Positions 1 through 8,835 of a stretch of 24,566 nt of DNA are shown in pieces. The DNA comes from Triparma columacea (lineage: Eukaryota; Sar; Bolidophyceae; Parmales; Triparmaceae). The translations under genes were made by a program, and so were the position numbers. How positions within the stretch are numbered: position 1 is the stretch's first letter; every line of letters starts with the position of its first letter. Where the stretch lies: the NCBI GenBank assembly GCA_030267965.1, contig BRYA01000437.1, positions 2,160-26,725 on the forward strand. The letters are read 5' to 3'. The notes under the pieces were generated by a model, which did no database searches, was not told the DNA's origin, and was given only the letters and a program-made list of their open reading frames with translations.

Positions 1-3000
1 GGCCCCTGGACCTCCGACGAGGACAACCTGCTCCGCAAATTGGTGTCCATATTCGGGGCGAAGAAGTGGTCGCTCTCGGCGTCTCACTTCCCCGGACGCG
101 CCGGGAAGCAGTGCCGTCAGCGCTGGCTTAACCACCTTGATACGTCGGTGAGTAAGGCCGAATGGTCTCCTGCGGAGGACGCCCTGTTGATCCAGCAGCA
201 GCAGACCGTTGGCAACAAGTGGAGTGAGATTGCCAAGCTCTTGCCTGGAAGGAGGGAAAACTCCGTCAGGGATCGTTTCAAAAGGATCCTCAGCGGGTTA
301 GGGAGTAAAAAGGGGAACCGGCCTAGGGTAAGGAAGGTGCTGCAAAAGGAGGCGAATAGGGTGCGTCTTATGGACGAAATCAAATCCCTCGGCCTGGACA
401 CGGCGACCTCCATGTCCCGTGGTGACAGCAGTTTCCAGACGTGTAACGAGAATGCCACCACCCAGTGAGTGCGAGCCCAGAACGCCCCCCCCCCCCCACC
501 CCATCCCCTTTCTCACCTCCTCCCTCGCTTCGCACCCCAGGTTCGAGTGGCTGACCAACGAAAACGAAGATATGCACTGCCTCAACGACCTGTTCTACCG
601 CACCGACAAACGCCCCATGTCAGAGCTGTCCTCGCAGGAGCGCCTTGTCTACATCGAGGCTCACAGGGCTCTGTGGACCAACATTCTAGACCGCAATAAG
701 GAGAGGGTCCTCGCGGAAGAAGATTTCTCGATCGAGTTTAAGGCCATGCTGGAGGAAAGGTTCGGCGCCGCCTTGTCGTCCAAGGTGAGCAAGCCCCCCC
801 TTCCCCCCCCCTTCCCCCCTCCCACTCTAACCCAAGGTTCGCTTTCGAAGGTTCAAAAGTCTTTGGAGCGGGCGAAGGTCTGGAAGTTGCCAGACAATGA
901 CGAAACGCTTGTCCTCTACCCCCTCAACTCCTGCATATGTGCGTTTTGTACCGGCGCCGCCGGTAGCTCGTTCTGCCACCTAGGTGACCTTGTCCTTCGA
1001 GTGTTCGATAGGACTCTGTGGGTCGACGGACGGGGTCGGGTCTTCTCTCGTGGACCTTACGACCAATTGAAGCTCAGGGAGTTGGCGATCTCCAACGACA
1101 AAGAAGGCTATGCATCAGTTCGCGTTGTGTTTTCTTCCAACTTCTGCACGCTCCCCTACGAGAGTAGGATGAGGCTTGCCACCCTGCAGTGGGCCGGAGT
1201 GATGTGCGGTTTCATCCTTTCTGAGACATGCGACCATCTCGAGGAGGTGAGTGGCGCCTCGACACAGCTATATCTCAGCCCTCTCGCTTCACCGTACTGA
1301 CCCGACGCTCCCCCGCACCCCAGGTTAAATCGGAGAACGGCATCGCAGAAACACAGCCTGTCGACAAGGCCGAGAACGGTGCACGGAGCGCCCAGTCCAA
1401 GGCTGACGACGTGGACGAGAACAACAACTGGGTCCAGTGCGACAGCTGCCAGAAGTGGCGCCTCCTCCCCCCCCATGCCGACATGGATAGCCTTCCCGAC
1501 ACGTGGTACTGCGAGCTCAACATTCACGACGAGAAGAGGAACAACTGCAGCGCCAAGGAGCAGGTGAGAACGGAGCAAGAGAATTTGGAAAGCAACCAGC
1601 AGGCGAAAAGCTTTCTAATAAGCTCACTAATGAAACCCCTGCTCGCTTCGCTCGCCGCACTCACAGACCCCCGAGGAGGCCACGAGGGAGCACGCAGAGA
1701 AGATGGCTTACGAGCAGGTGAGAACGGAACAAGAGAATTGAGTGAGCAACCAGCAGCGAAAACTTTTCTAATCAGATCACTAACGAAACCCGCTGCTCGC
1801 TTCGCTCGTCAAAGGAGGATGGAACAATCGACGCGGATGAGACCGACGAGGATGAGACTGACGAGGATGAGACTGACGAGGATGATACTGACGAGGATGA
1901 GGTCGAGGAGTGGCACCCTCACACGAGGTTGGTCCTGGGCATGCTCAAGAACAACATGACGACCGCCGACGACGAAAGTCTCTCCTTCAACAATCTCTCT
2001 GTCGGATGTAGCAAGAGGACCGCCGCAGGAGTCTTCTTTGAGCTCCTTCGGCTCAAGACTTGGGACTTCATCAGCATCGATCAGAACGAGGCCTACGGGG
2101 ACATTGTGATCACCCCCGGAGTCAAATTTAATGACGAGGCACAACCACTTGCTGACATGAATGTCGCGAATCAGAAGACGACGGAGGTTGATGCTGACGA
2201 CGTGGACAAGAACAACAACAGGCAGCAGACCAACCCTGCCCAGATCAACGTTGCCAACGACAGTGGCACAGACGGCCTCGAGGCCAGGAGGATGTCCGCC
2301 GGAGGCAGCACGGAAGACGGCTTCAACGACGATGGCTTCGGAAACGACAACGACATGATGCTCACTGGCGACATGGACGAGTCCGGCGCTAACGATGTCT
2401 CAATGGACGTCTCGGGTGACATCATGGGCGGGAGGGCATCCGGGATGGGAATCGATGGCCTTGACGGTGAGGCCCCCAACAAGAATAAGAGGAAGCTCCG
2501 CGAGGTCGTCATAGACAACGACAACACCGAGCTGACCTCCGAGCACATCAAGAAAATGCTTCAGGACACCTCCAAAATCACAGGGAAGGCGTTCGACCCT
2601 AGGACAGTCTCTGACGACGAGGATGAGAACGAGGAAGCCGGGGCCGTCAGAGACCTCAGCTGGGAGGAGCAATTCCAGAGGCCTTGCATCGGAAGCGACG
2701 GTATGATCGCCCCCGAGCTCCTCAACGTCTGGGCCCGCACCCTCACCACCGACAACACAGTTGGCTACAGATTCAAGAGAAGCGTCCGCCGCCAGATGGC
2801 CATGGCCAGGGTCGAGGAAGAGGAGGAGATGAAGCAGAAGGCTGCAGCGGTAGATGATATCGAAGGGGGCAGGTTCGCAGATGACGAAGGAATGGTCCTC
2901 GGAGAAGACGTTGAAGAAATACGCGATGTCTCCCCCGCGGATTCGCCCTCTGGCTGCTCTTTTGCACGTGTTGACTTTAGCAACCAAGAAAATGTCCTTG

Positions 3001-3296
3001 CTTCAAGAACTGAAAACAATGGGGGGGTAAGGAAGTTGTATGTTGACGCGTTACGTTTCAAGGGGAACAGAGATGGTTTAGATGAAAAATTGAAGGAGTG
3101 GAAGCTTAAGGGGATGAGTCCTGGGAAGAGGAAGAAGCCAAAAAGGGGGCCCAAGAGGTCGGCTTTCGTTTGGGTAGGGAATTCGCAATCTGGAGACTTC
3201 CTAATGTTCAATGGAGAGAGGGGACCTGGACTGTTTTTGGGTTGGCACGAGAATGGTGATCAAGGTTCACTTTCCCTTTACACATCGGTGGTTTAA
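1..3296 (+). CDS. Myb (R2R3) + CW zinc finger + Rad21/SCC1-like protein, 5' partial
   Basis: Exons inferred from GT-AG sites and frame continuity: <1-464, 541-784, 851-1246, 1324-1563, 1667-1717, 1815-3296, giving 958 residues plus stop, open at the left edge. Residues 1-47 and about 52-96 are two Myb repeats (GPWTSDEDNLL, GRAGKQCRQRWLNHLD, then GNKWSEIAKLLPGR). This matches the R2 and R3 repeats of 3R-Myb proteins, which bind DNA. Exon 4 carries a CW zinc finger (WVQCDSCQKWRLLP, then WYCE and NNCSAKEQ), a family known to read methylated H3K4. Exon 6 opens with acidic DETDED repeats, then a segment like the Rad21/SCC1 C-terminal winged helix (HTRLVLGML, KRTAAGVFFELLRLKT, EAYGDIVITPGVKF). A Rad21 middle-region motif follows (KRKLREVVIDNDNTELTSE). 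A nuclear chromatin or transcription role is inferred. The middle of exon 3 is unrecognised. The extreme C-terminus is uncertain, because another frame stays open to 3360. Confidence 0.72.
1564..1814 (+). repeat. Two near-identical adjacent introns around a 51-nt exon
   Basis: Intron 1564-1666 (103 nt) and intron 1718-1814 (97 nt) of the Myb gene align over their whole length. Shared blocks in order are GTGAGAACGGA, CAAGAGAATT, AGCAACCAGCAG, TTTCTAAT, TCACTAA, GAAACCC and GCTCGCTTCGCTCG. They flank the 51-nt exon 1667-1717. Both donors follow GAGCAG, so the duplicated unit may include the end of the preceding exon. They are either introner-type copies or a local tandem duplication. Confidence 0.85.
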
Positions 3297-3675
3297 GGAA
3301 GCGGGGGAACTTGGGGTGAGCGACATTGTGCTGGATGGGATCGAGGGGATCAGGACATAGTTAAGACCCGTTGACGACAGGGTGTGGTGTCCGGGGTCGT
3401 GAGCGGCGTGGGTTAGGGTAAAGAGTTAGCTGATAGGAGGCGATTGTATAATTAGATGTAAAACAGATATCATCAGGGAGAATTACCGGGTAATACTTAA
3501 TACATATGAAAACGAAAACAAACTGAGACTTTCATCATTTCTCATGGAGCTCCCCAGAGCTAGTATTTGAGATTACAGCCAAGTCATATATACCCCACAC
3601 AGCGCATTATTTGTTGTCCTATACGAGGACATACATTTCATGACATACATTTCGACCTCCCCATCACACGTTAGC
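3297..3675. other. Intergenic stretch, convergent 3' ends
   Basis: This lies between the Myb/Rad21 gene and the tentative minus-strand gene. The first 64 bases are open in a second plus frame ending in TAG at 3358-3360, which may be the true tail of the upstream gene. Beyond 3360 I see only AT-rich sequence with no gene, RNA or clear repeat. Confidence 0.5.
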
Positions 3676-4066
3676 CTAAGTTCCCTCCCCTCCCTGTTCA
3701 AGTTCGTGTATCTCTAACACCACCTTGAGGACTTCTTCATTCAAGCGCCCTCCCAAAAAGTTTCGCAACGTACCAGCAGAAGCCTCGATGTCCAAAGACT
3801 TCTTGTGTGCCTTCACGACCGAGTCCGAGAGATAAGGAAAGGGGGAGTTGCGTTAGCGGAGAACAAGGGGACGCGTTGTGGCAACAGCATAAAGTGCCCC
3901 ACGCACCCTCAGCTATCCTCACCTTTACATGCACGCCTTTCCCTCGTCTTTCAACAGGGGGGTTGATGAACCCCAGGCTGGTCTCGCATATCGAACAAGC
4001 GACGTAGACGGTTCTGGCAGCGAGGCAAACATCGGGAGAGAAGTAGGCACAGGACAAGCTGGACAA
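3676..4066 (-). CDS. Tentative two-exon gene, unrecognised product (5' end unknown)
   Basis: On the minus strand an open exon ends at 3923 with a GTGAG donor after ...KGVHVK. A 112-nt intron (3811-3922) leads to a 45-codon exon (3810-3676) starting AHKKSLDIEAS and ending at TAG. Both boundaries are phase 0. The joined peptide includes ARTVYVACSICETSLGF, INPPVERRGK, then LRNFLGGRLNEEVLKVV and LEIHELEQ, whose composition looks like real protein. The start is not fixed: the frame stays open above 4066 and there is no clear ATG. I recognise no family. The splice agreement and composition favour a gene convergent with the Myb gene, but a chance open frame is not excluded. Confidence 0.35.
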
Positions 4067-4188
4067 GGATTGGGGAGGGAGGTGTAGGTTTGAGGTAAGG
4101 GGGTACTATCAGACGGAAGGAAAGATTCAAGCGGAACTGGAAGAGAAGAGTAGGGAGGGAGAAATAGGTTATTTTGGAGGTAATTTTG

Positions 4189-4232
4189 CAAAATTGTGTC
4201 ATTACAGTCCCCTTCAATGCAATTGTTTGGCA
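4189..4232 (+). repeat. 44-bp direct repeat, copy 1
   Basis: This copy is identical to 4347-4390 and begins CAAAATTGTGTCATTACAG. It is separated from copy 2 by 114 bp. Confidence 0.95.
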
Positions 4233-4346
4233 TGACCATTAGCACGCCAGAGGCTAAAATTTAAAGTTCAAGTCGGGCTATAGGTACCTTGAGATGTGTT
4301 ATCGTTTTCGATCTTATACAATGACATTCAATTTTGCCTTAATCTT

Positions 4347-4390
4347 CAAAATTGTGTCATTACAGTCCCCTTCAATGCAATTGTTTGGCA
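4347..4390 (+). repeat. 44-bp direct repeat, copy 2
   Basis: This is an exact second copy of 4189-4232, offset by 158 bp. Similarity stops abruptly at both ends. Confidence 0.95.
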
Positions 4391-4926
4391 ATCATGGACA
4401 TCCAAGAAGGAGGTGGCGAGATTGTACACCCCCCTTCACTTTGCGAGGTAAGTAATGCAAGCTAGCAAACTTCTGCCATGCAGCCCAACTGCGGCCCAAC
4501 TTCCTTGGGGATTTGGACTCCTGAGCAATTAAAAGTGGAGCTCTCAAGCTCAAGCAAGGAAAATTGAGAGGCCACCAGCCACCCGTGGAGCATCTGCACA
4601 TTTTTTACGAAATCCCTTGTGGTAAAGCTTTATTAAACCCCCCCAGACTCAGTCTTTAAACAACTTGAGCAGCTCTCTCACGTTTCGGAACACGTTGACG
4701 AGGTACTGACCCAGATAATCCAGAATAACTATCACGAACAACCATGACCCAATAAATAAGCGATTACAGCGTACTAGATCTATTTTCGTACCTGTTCTCG
4801 CGCCCAGACCCTAGCTTAGAGCATAACACCTATATTTAGCCAAAGCATCGACGCAGACCCCCCCAAACCGACCAGCAAAAGACCCCAGAATTCCAAAATA
4901 AAAGAACTAACCCTAACCCTGTTTCT

Positions 4927-7311
4927 ATGTCAAAACAGGTAGTTTTCCACATCGGAGGCTGGTCCTCGTGTAAGTGTTCTCCCCATATGCCCATCAATTT
5001 ACGTATAACAAGATAAACATGAGAAATTATGGACCATTCCTCCAACCTTCCCCACGTCCCCCCAACACGACTCAATCACATATTCTCTCTCTCTCTATTA
5101 CACCCCTTGTACGCATCTCTCACTACTCGTACTCAACTCTCACCCTCCTCGTCTCTCTCCGCCCGCGCGCCCATTTCTCCACTTCCAGGTGGCTTCTACA
5201 GCAAGGCCTCCAATGTCCTGGCCTCCCTCTCCATCCTCTTCCCCTCCCGTCTTAAGGTCGTCGACCACAAGTACGGGAGCAGGGACGAGTACCGCTCCTG
5301 GCTGATCGGAACCTCCGGCTCTGGGTTCCGTGACACCTTCGGGATCTCCAAGGCCAGCAACCAGACGTCGTCCCCCTTTGCGTGGATTGAGTCTTCCGAC
5401 GGAGGGAACAGCTTCGTGGGGGGCTGCGACGACACCCTGGCCTGGTGCAAGGATTTCTGCGCGCCAAAGGAGGAGGGGGGGGAGGAGAAGGCGGTGCACG
5501 TAGACGACGGGCACACGAAGGGACACGGGTACGACTACGACCTTGTTGTCATCGGAGGAGGAAGCGGAGGTGAGAGAAAAGACGTATATACGAACCTTTG
5601 CTGGAACGAGTTGAGCTTTAACTAACACCTGCTCTCCTCCCCCTCCCCTCCTCCAACTCCTTAACCCCAGGTATGGCCGCTTCCAAGGAGGCTGCCAAGT
5701 TTGGTGCCAAGGTTGCCGTCCTCGATTTCGTCAAGCCCTCCCCCGCCGGGTCCACCTGGGGCCTCGGCGGAACCTGCGTGAACGTCGGTTGCATCCCCAA
5801 GAAGCTCATGCACAACGCCGCCCTGATCGGAGAGATCCTCTCCAGTGACACTGAGCCCTTTGGCTTCACGGCGCCTCAAGCTCTGGAGAAGGGGCACTCG
5901 TGGGAGAAGATGAGGGAGGCGGTGCAGAACCACATCAGGGGTCTCAACTTTAACTACAGGGTCACTCTGAGAGAGAAGGAGGTCACCTACCTCAACAAGC
6001 TTGGCAAGGTGAGAAGAGCGAAACTGGGCAGTGGGAAGGAAGGGGCAGTACTGTGCGAAGGAGTACTCCGAAGTCACATCGCTAAACCCCCCTCCCCCCG
6101 CCCTCCCCTCCCCCACTCCAACCCCCAACCCCCCCACCCTCCTCTCAGTTCGTCGATGCCCACACCCTCTCCCTCACGGACAAGAAGGGCAAGGTCTCCC
6201 AGATCACATCCTCCCGCTTCATCATCGCGACAGGCGGCCGCCCGTCCCCCCTAAACTGCGAGGGCGGCGAGCTGGCAATCTCCTCCGACGATATCTTCTC
6301 CCTCGAGCAGAACCCCGGCAAGACACTCTGCGTCGGTGCCTCCTACATTGCCCTCGAGTGCGCGGGCTTCCTCGCGGGAATCGGCGTCGATACCGAGGTC
6401 GCCGTTAGGTCCATCCTCCTCAGGGGCTTCGACAGGGAGATCGCTGACAAGATAGGGGCGCACATGGAGGACCACGGTGTGAAGTTCAGGAAGGGCGTGG
6501 TGCCGGCTAAACTTGAGAAGAACGGGGAGGGGAAGATTGAGGTCACCTTCTCGGATGGTACGAAGGACGTTTACGACACGGTCTTTGCAGCGATTGGAAG
6601 GTCGGCTGATACAGGGAAGGTAAGAAGAGATGAGAGAAGAGGAGTGGAGAGGAGAGGATATAGAGTGTATTACTGTTACTCACATCTTTCCATCGCTCTT
6701 CTCTCCCGCAGCTCGGCGTCGAGAACATCAACCTTAAGGTCAACGAGAGGAACGGGAAGATCCCTACCAAGTTCGAGCAGACCTCCGTCCCCAACGTCTA
6801 TGCCATCGGCGACGTCATGGAGGGCTGCCCCGAGCTCACCCCAGTCGCCATCCAGGCCGGAAGGCACCTGGCCAGGAGGCTCTTCGACGGGTCCACCACC
6901 CCCATGGACTACAAGAACATCTGCACCACGGTCTTCACGCCGATGGAGTTCGGCACGGTCGGTTACAACGAGGAGGACGCGAAGGAGAAGTTCGGGTGCG
7001 GTAGCTACGAGGTCTACCACTCTAGCTTCAACCCCCTCGAGTGGTCCCTCTCCGAGCACCGCGGCAAGCATCCCGCGTTCGCCAAGGTCATTGTGAACAA
7101 GGACACCGACGCCGTCCTCGGCATCCACTACCTCGGCCCCCACGCCGGGGAGGTCACCCAGGGCTTTGGAGTAGCCATGAAGAAGGGAGTCACCTACAAC
7201 GATCTCCTGGACACGGTGGGAATACACCCGACCTCGGCGGAGGTCCTCACGGACCTGACGGTCTCCAAGTCCTCGGGGAAGTCCGCGGACGCTAAGGGAT
7301 GCTGAGGCTAA
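4927..7311 (+). CDS. Glutaredoxin-like/thioredoxin reductase fusion, selenoprotein (UGA = Sec)
   Basis: Exons 4927-4969, 5189-5569, 5671-6008, 6149-6619 and 6712-7311 join in frame to 610 residues. It is a high-Mr NADPH-thioredoxin reductase (FAD pyridine-nucleotide disulfide oxidoreductase), expected to reduce thioredoxin. Residues 1 to about 125 are a glutaredoxin-like fold: strand VVFHIGGW, a single-cysteine CGFY site at C15, SSPFAWIE and [11 protein letters not shown]. Next come the FAD loop GGGSGG, the redox pair CVNVGC (C177, C182), GDVMEG and the HPTSAE catalytic His (H583). TGA at 7303-7305 lies between a Cys codon and GGC-TAA, giving the C-terminal Gly-Cys-Sec-Gly of animal and algal selenoenzymes (Sec609). 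Reading TGA as stop would remove the last two residues. The start is ATG 4927, directly before the first strand. No signal peptide is visible, so it is probably cytosolic. The domain order resembles thioredoxin-glutathione reductase. Confidence 0.92.
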
Positions 7312-7366
7312 GCCCTTTGCCTAAAGGGAACCCTCCTGTAAGGGGGGGGGGACCTAGGCAAAGGGC
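7312..7366 (+). promoter_or_regulatory. Stem-loop six bases after the Sec UGA (recoding-element-like)
   Basis: Arms 7312-7323 (GCCCTTTGCCTA) and 7355-7366 (TAGGCAAAGGGC) are perfectly complementary over 12 bp. The interior has CCCTCC facing a long G run and can pair further. The stem begins 6 nt after the UGA and immediately after the TAA. That is the spacing seen for stimulatory hairpins such as selenocysteine redefinition elements. The role is inferred; a strong 3' UTR hairpin with another job is possible. Confidence 0.55.
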
Positions 7367-7421
7367 TGTGAAAGCTGAGGGCTGTGACCACGATTAATAG
7401 GGCAAATGAGGAGAGATTTCG

Positions 7422-7478
7422 AAGGACCGTAATGACAACGAAGGTGGGTTTTTAACACCGACGTTTGAAATGGACTTT
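7422..7478 (+). promoter_or_regulatory. Candidate SECIS element in thioredoxin reductase 3' UTR
   Basis: This is a kink-turn-like fold with a 5' ATGA core (7432-7435) opposite a 3' GA (7467-7468). Helix I pairs 7422-7430 with 7470-7478 with one A-A mismatch and two G-U pairs. Helix II pairs 7437-7446 with 7456-7465, with a two-base internal mismatch. The apical loop is GGTTTTTAA. The position (about 120 nt after the UGA) and core fit eukaryotic SECIS elements. The usual AA at the 5' side of the loop is absent: GG sits there and AA is at the 3' side. It would recruit SBP2 and the Sec-specific elongation factor if real. Confidence 0.6.
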
Positions 7479-7605
7479 AGGACTGAAGGATGCTGCTGGT
7501 TGTGGGGAGGCCAAAATTGAGTGGGGGGTAAGGGGGGGGAGATGTTGTCGTCTAGATGATAAACGAAATGGAATATTCCCCAAAAAAATTGGCAGAGGTT
7601 GTGTA

Positions 7606-8835
7606 TTACTTTTTGAATTCGGCTAAACCATTTTCAATGATGCTCTCTATGCCCTCCTTAACGGTAACGTCAAGAGGGCGGAACTCTAATCCTAGCTTTT
7701 CCTTGGTTGTCTTGTTATCGAATTGCACGGGCGTAGACTGGGCCAAGCGTTGGTACTCGTTCATGATCTTATGCCCCACAATCGGCAACATCGAGAGCGG
7801 TCTTGCAAACTTCATTATATGCTCAGGGTAAAGCGGCTTAATGTCGAACCTGTACTCCGGGAACTTCTCGCTAGCGATCTCCCCCAGCCCCAGCGGTCCG
7901 CTCTCCACGCACCCGTCATCGTTAACTAGGAGGAAACGACCACCGTGGATGGAAGGCAAACTCTCCAAAGCGTTAACGTGACCAGCGGCGACGTCGCGGA
8001 CGTCAACAAATGTGGCGGGAAAGTTCATTGCCTTCTTACCCATTATGCACGCGTAGAGAAAGTAGGCTGATGCTTTGGTGTGGGACCTGTTCATAACAGG
8101 GCCGATCACCACGCCTGGGTTCACAGCCGCCGCACTCCGACCGTCGGAGGAAGCGAAGTGGGAGTGGACGAGCTTCTCTGCGGTCGTTTTAGCGACCCCA
8201 TAGGCGTCGCCGTTTGCCACGGTCGACCAGTCGTTCCAGTCCCTCTCCGTGAAGACATAACCTGGAGGTACATTGTACTTCTGGATGGCGGCCACGGAGG
8301 AAGTCTGAACGAAACGCTTTACCCCTGGGGACTTGTCAACCGAAGAAAGCACGTTCTTCGTGCCCTCGACGCTGTCTGTGATAATGCTCTCGTCCTCCCC
8401 AAGGTCAACCTGGGCTGCAGTGTGGATGACCGCATCAGCAGAGGCAAATGCCTCGTCGAAACTCCCCTTCTTGGACAAATCCCCGCCATCGAAGATCGTC
8501 AGGTTCGCGGCGTTGGGGTGCTTAAGAAGGTGCTCGGCCTTACCAGGGTTTTCAGTCGATCCCCTAATTGGGCAATGCACCTTGTACCCACGATCTAGAA
8601 GTTCAGACACCACGAATGATCCAATATATCCGGAAGAGCCGGTAACAGCGACTGTGGATTGCTTGGATGCGGTGGAGGCAGCAGTGGAGAAGGCCCTCAA
8701 GAAGCGACGATCAAGTTCAGACACCACAAATGATGATCCAATATATCCGGAAGAGCCAGTTACAGCGACTGTGGATGTGGATGGCTTGGATGCTGCGGCG
8801 TGTGTGGAGAAGGCCCGCAAGAGGCGAGGAAACAT
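7606..8835 (-). CDS. NAD(P)-dependent epimerase/dehydratase (cinnamoyl-CoA/dihydroflavonol reductase-like), duplicated N-terminus
   Basis: Intronless, 409 residues. It is an extended short-chain dehydrogenase with Rossmann motif TGSSGYIG at 65-72, TSS at 178-180 and the catalytic pair Y212/K216 (YGVAK). Overall it resembles the cinnamoyl-CoA reductase and dihydroflavonol reductase branch; the substrate cannot be told. Residues 4 to about 42 repeat as about 43-81 (period 39 aa, 117 nt). The RAFST presequence-like part and the first Rossmann strand and glycine loop therefore occur twice. The first copy lacks the rest of the fold and probably cannot bind cofactor. The Arg-rich start MFPRLLRAFST suggests mitochondrial import (inferred). 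The gene is convergent with the thioredoxin reductase and divergent from the oxygenase, 62 bp away. If the second unit holds the ancestral start, no ATG is left there. Confidence 0.85.
   Translation of the reverse strand: MFPRLLRAFSTHAAASKPSTSTVAVTGSSGYIGSSFVVSELDRRFLRAFSTAASTASKQSTVAVTGSSGYIGSFVVSELLDRGYKVHCPIRGSTENPGKAEHLLKHPNAANLTIFDGGDLSKKGSFDEAFASADAVIHTAAQVDLGEDESIITDSVEGTKNVLSSVDKSPGVKRFVQTSSVAAIQKYNVPPGYVFTERDWNDWSTVANGDAYGVAKTTAEKLVHSHFASSDGRSAAAVNPGVVIGPVMNRSHTKASAYFLYACIMGKKAMNFPATFVDVRDVAAGHVNALESLPSIHGGRFLLVNDDGCVESGPLGLGEIASEKFPEYRFDIKPLYPEHIMKFARPLSMLPIVGHKIMNEYQRLAQSTPVQFDNKTTKEKLGLEFRPLDVTVKEGIESIIENGLAEFKK
8591..8827 (-). repeat. 117-bp in-frame tandem duplication in reductase 5' coding region
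   Basis: Units at about 8591-8707 and 8708-8827 share long identical blocks such as AGTTCAGACACCAC and CCAATATATCCGGAAGAGCC. Small in-frame insertions separate them. At protein level the spacing of the two TGSSGYIG motifs is exactly 39 residues. Confidence 0.93.

Larger units (their letters stand above)
4067..4926. other. Gene-poor stretch upstream of thioredoxin reductase
   Basis: I see no supported gene here. It holds both copies of the 44-bp direct repeat and, at 4908-4920, a telomere-like CTAACCCTAACCCT stretch just upstream of the reductase start codon. The right-hand part presumably contains the reductase promoter. Any upstream exon of the tentative minus-strand gene would also lie here. 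Confidence 0.4.

Noticed and set aside
4392..4601. Minus-strand 69-codon open frame upstream of the tentative gene
   Set aside because: No recognisable motif, no convincing splice link to 3923-4066, and it overlaps a gene-poor region.
4908..4921. CTAACCCTAACCC, resembling telomere or telo-box repeats
   Set aside because: Only two units. It may be a promoter motif but is too short to call an interstitial telomere.
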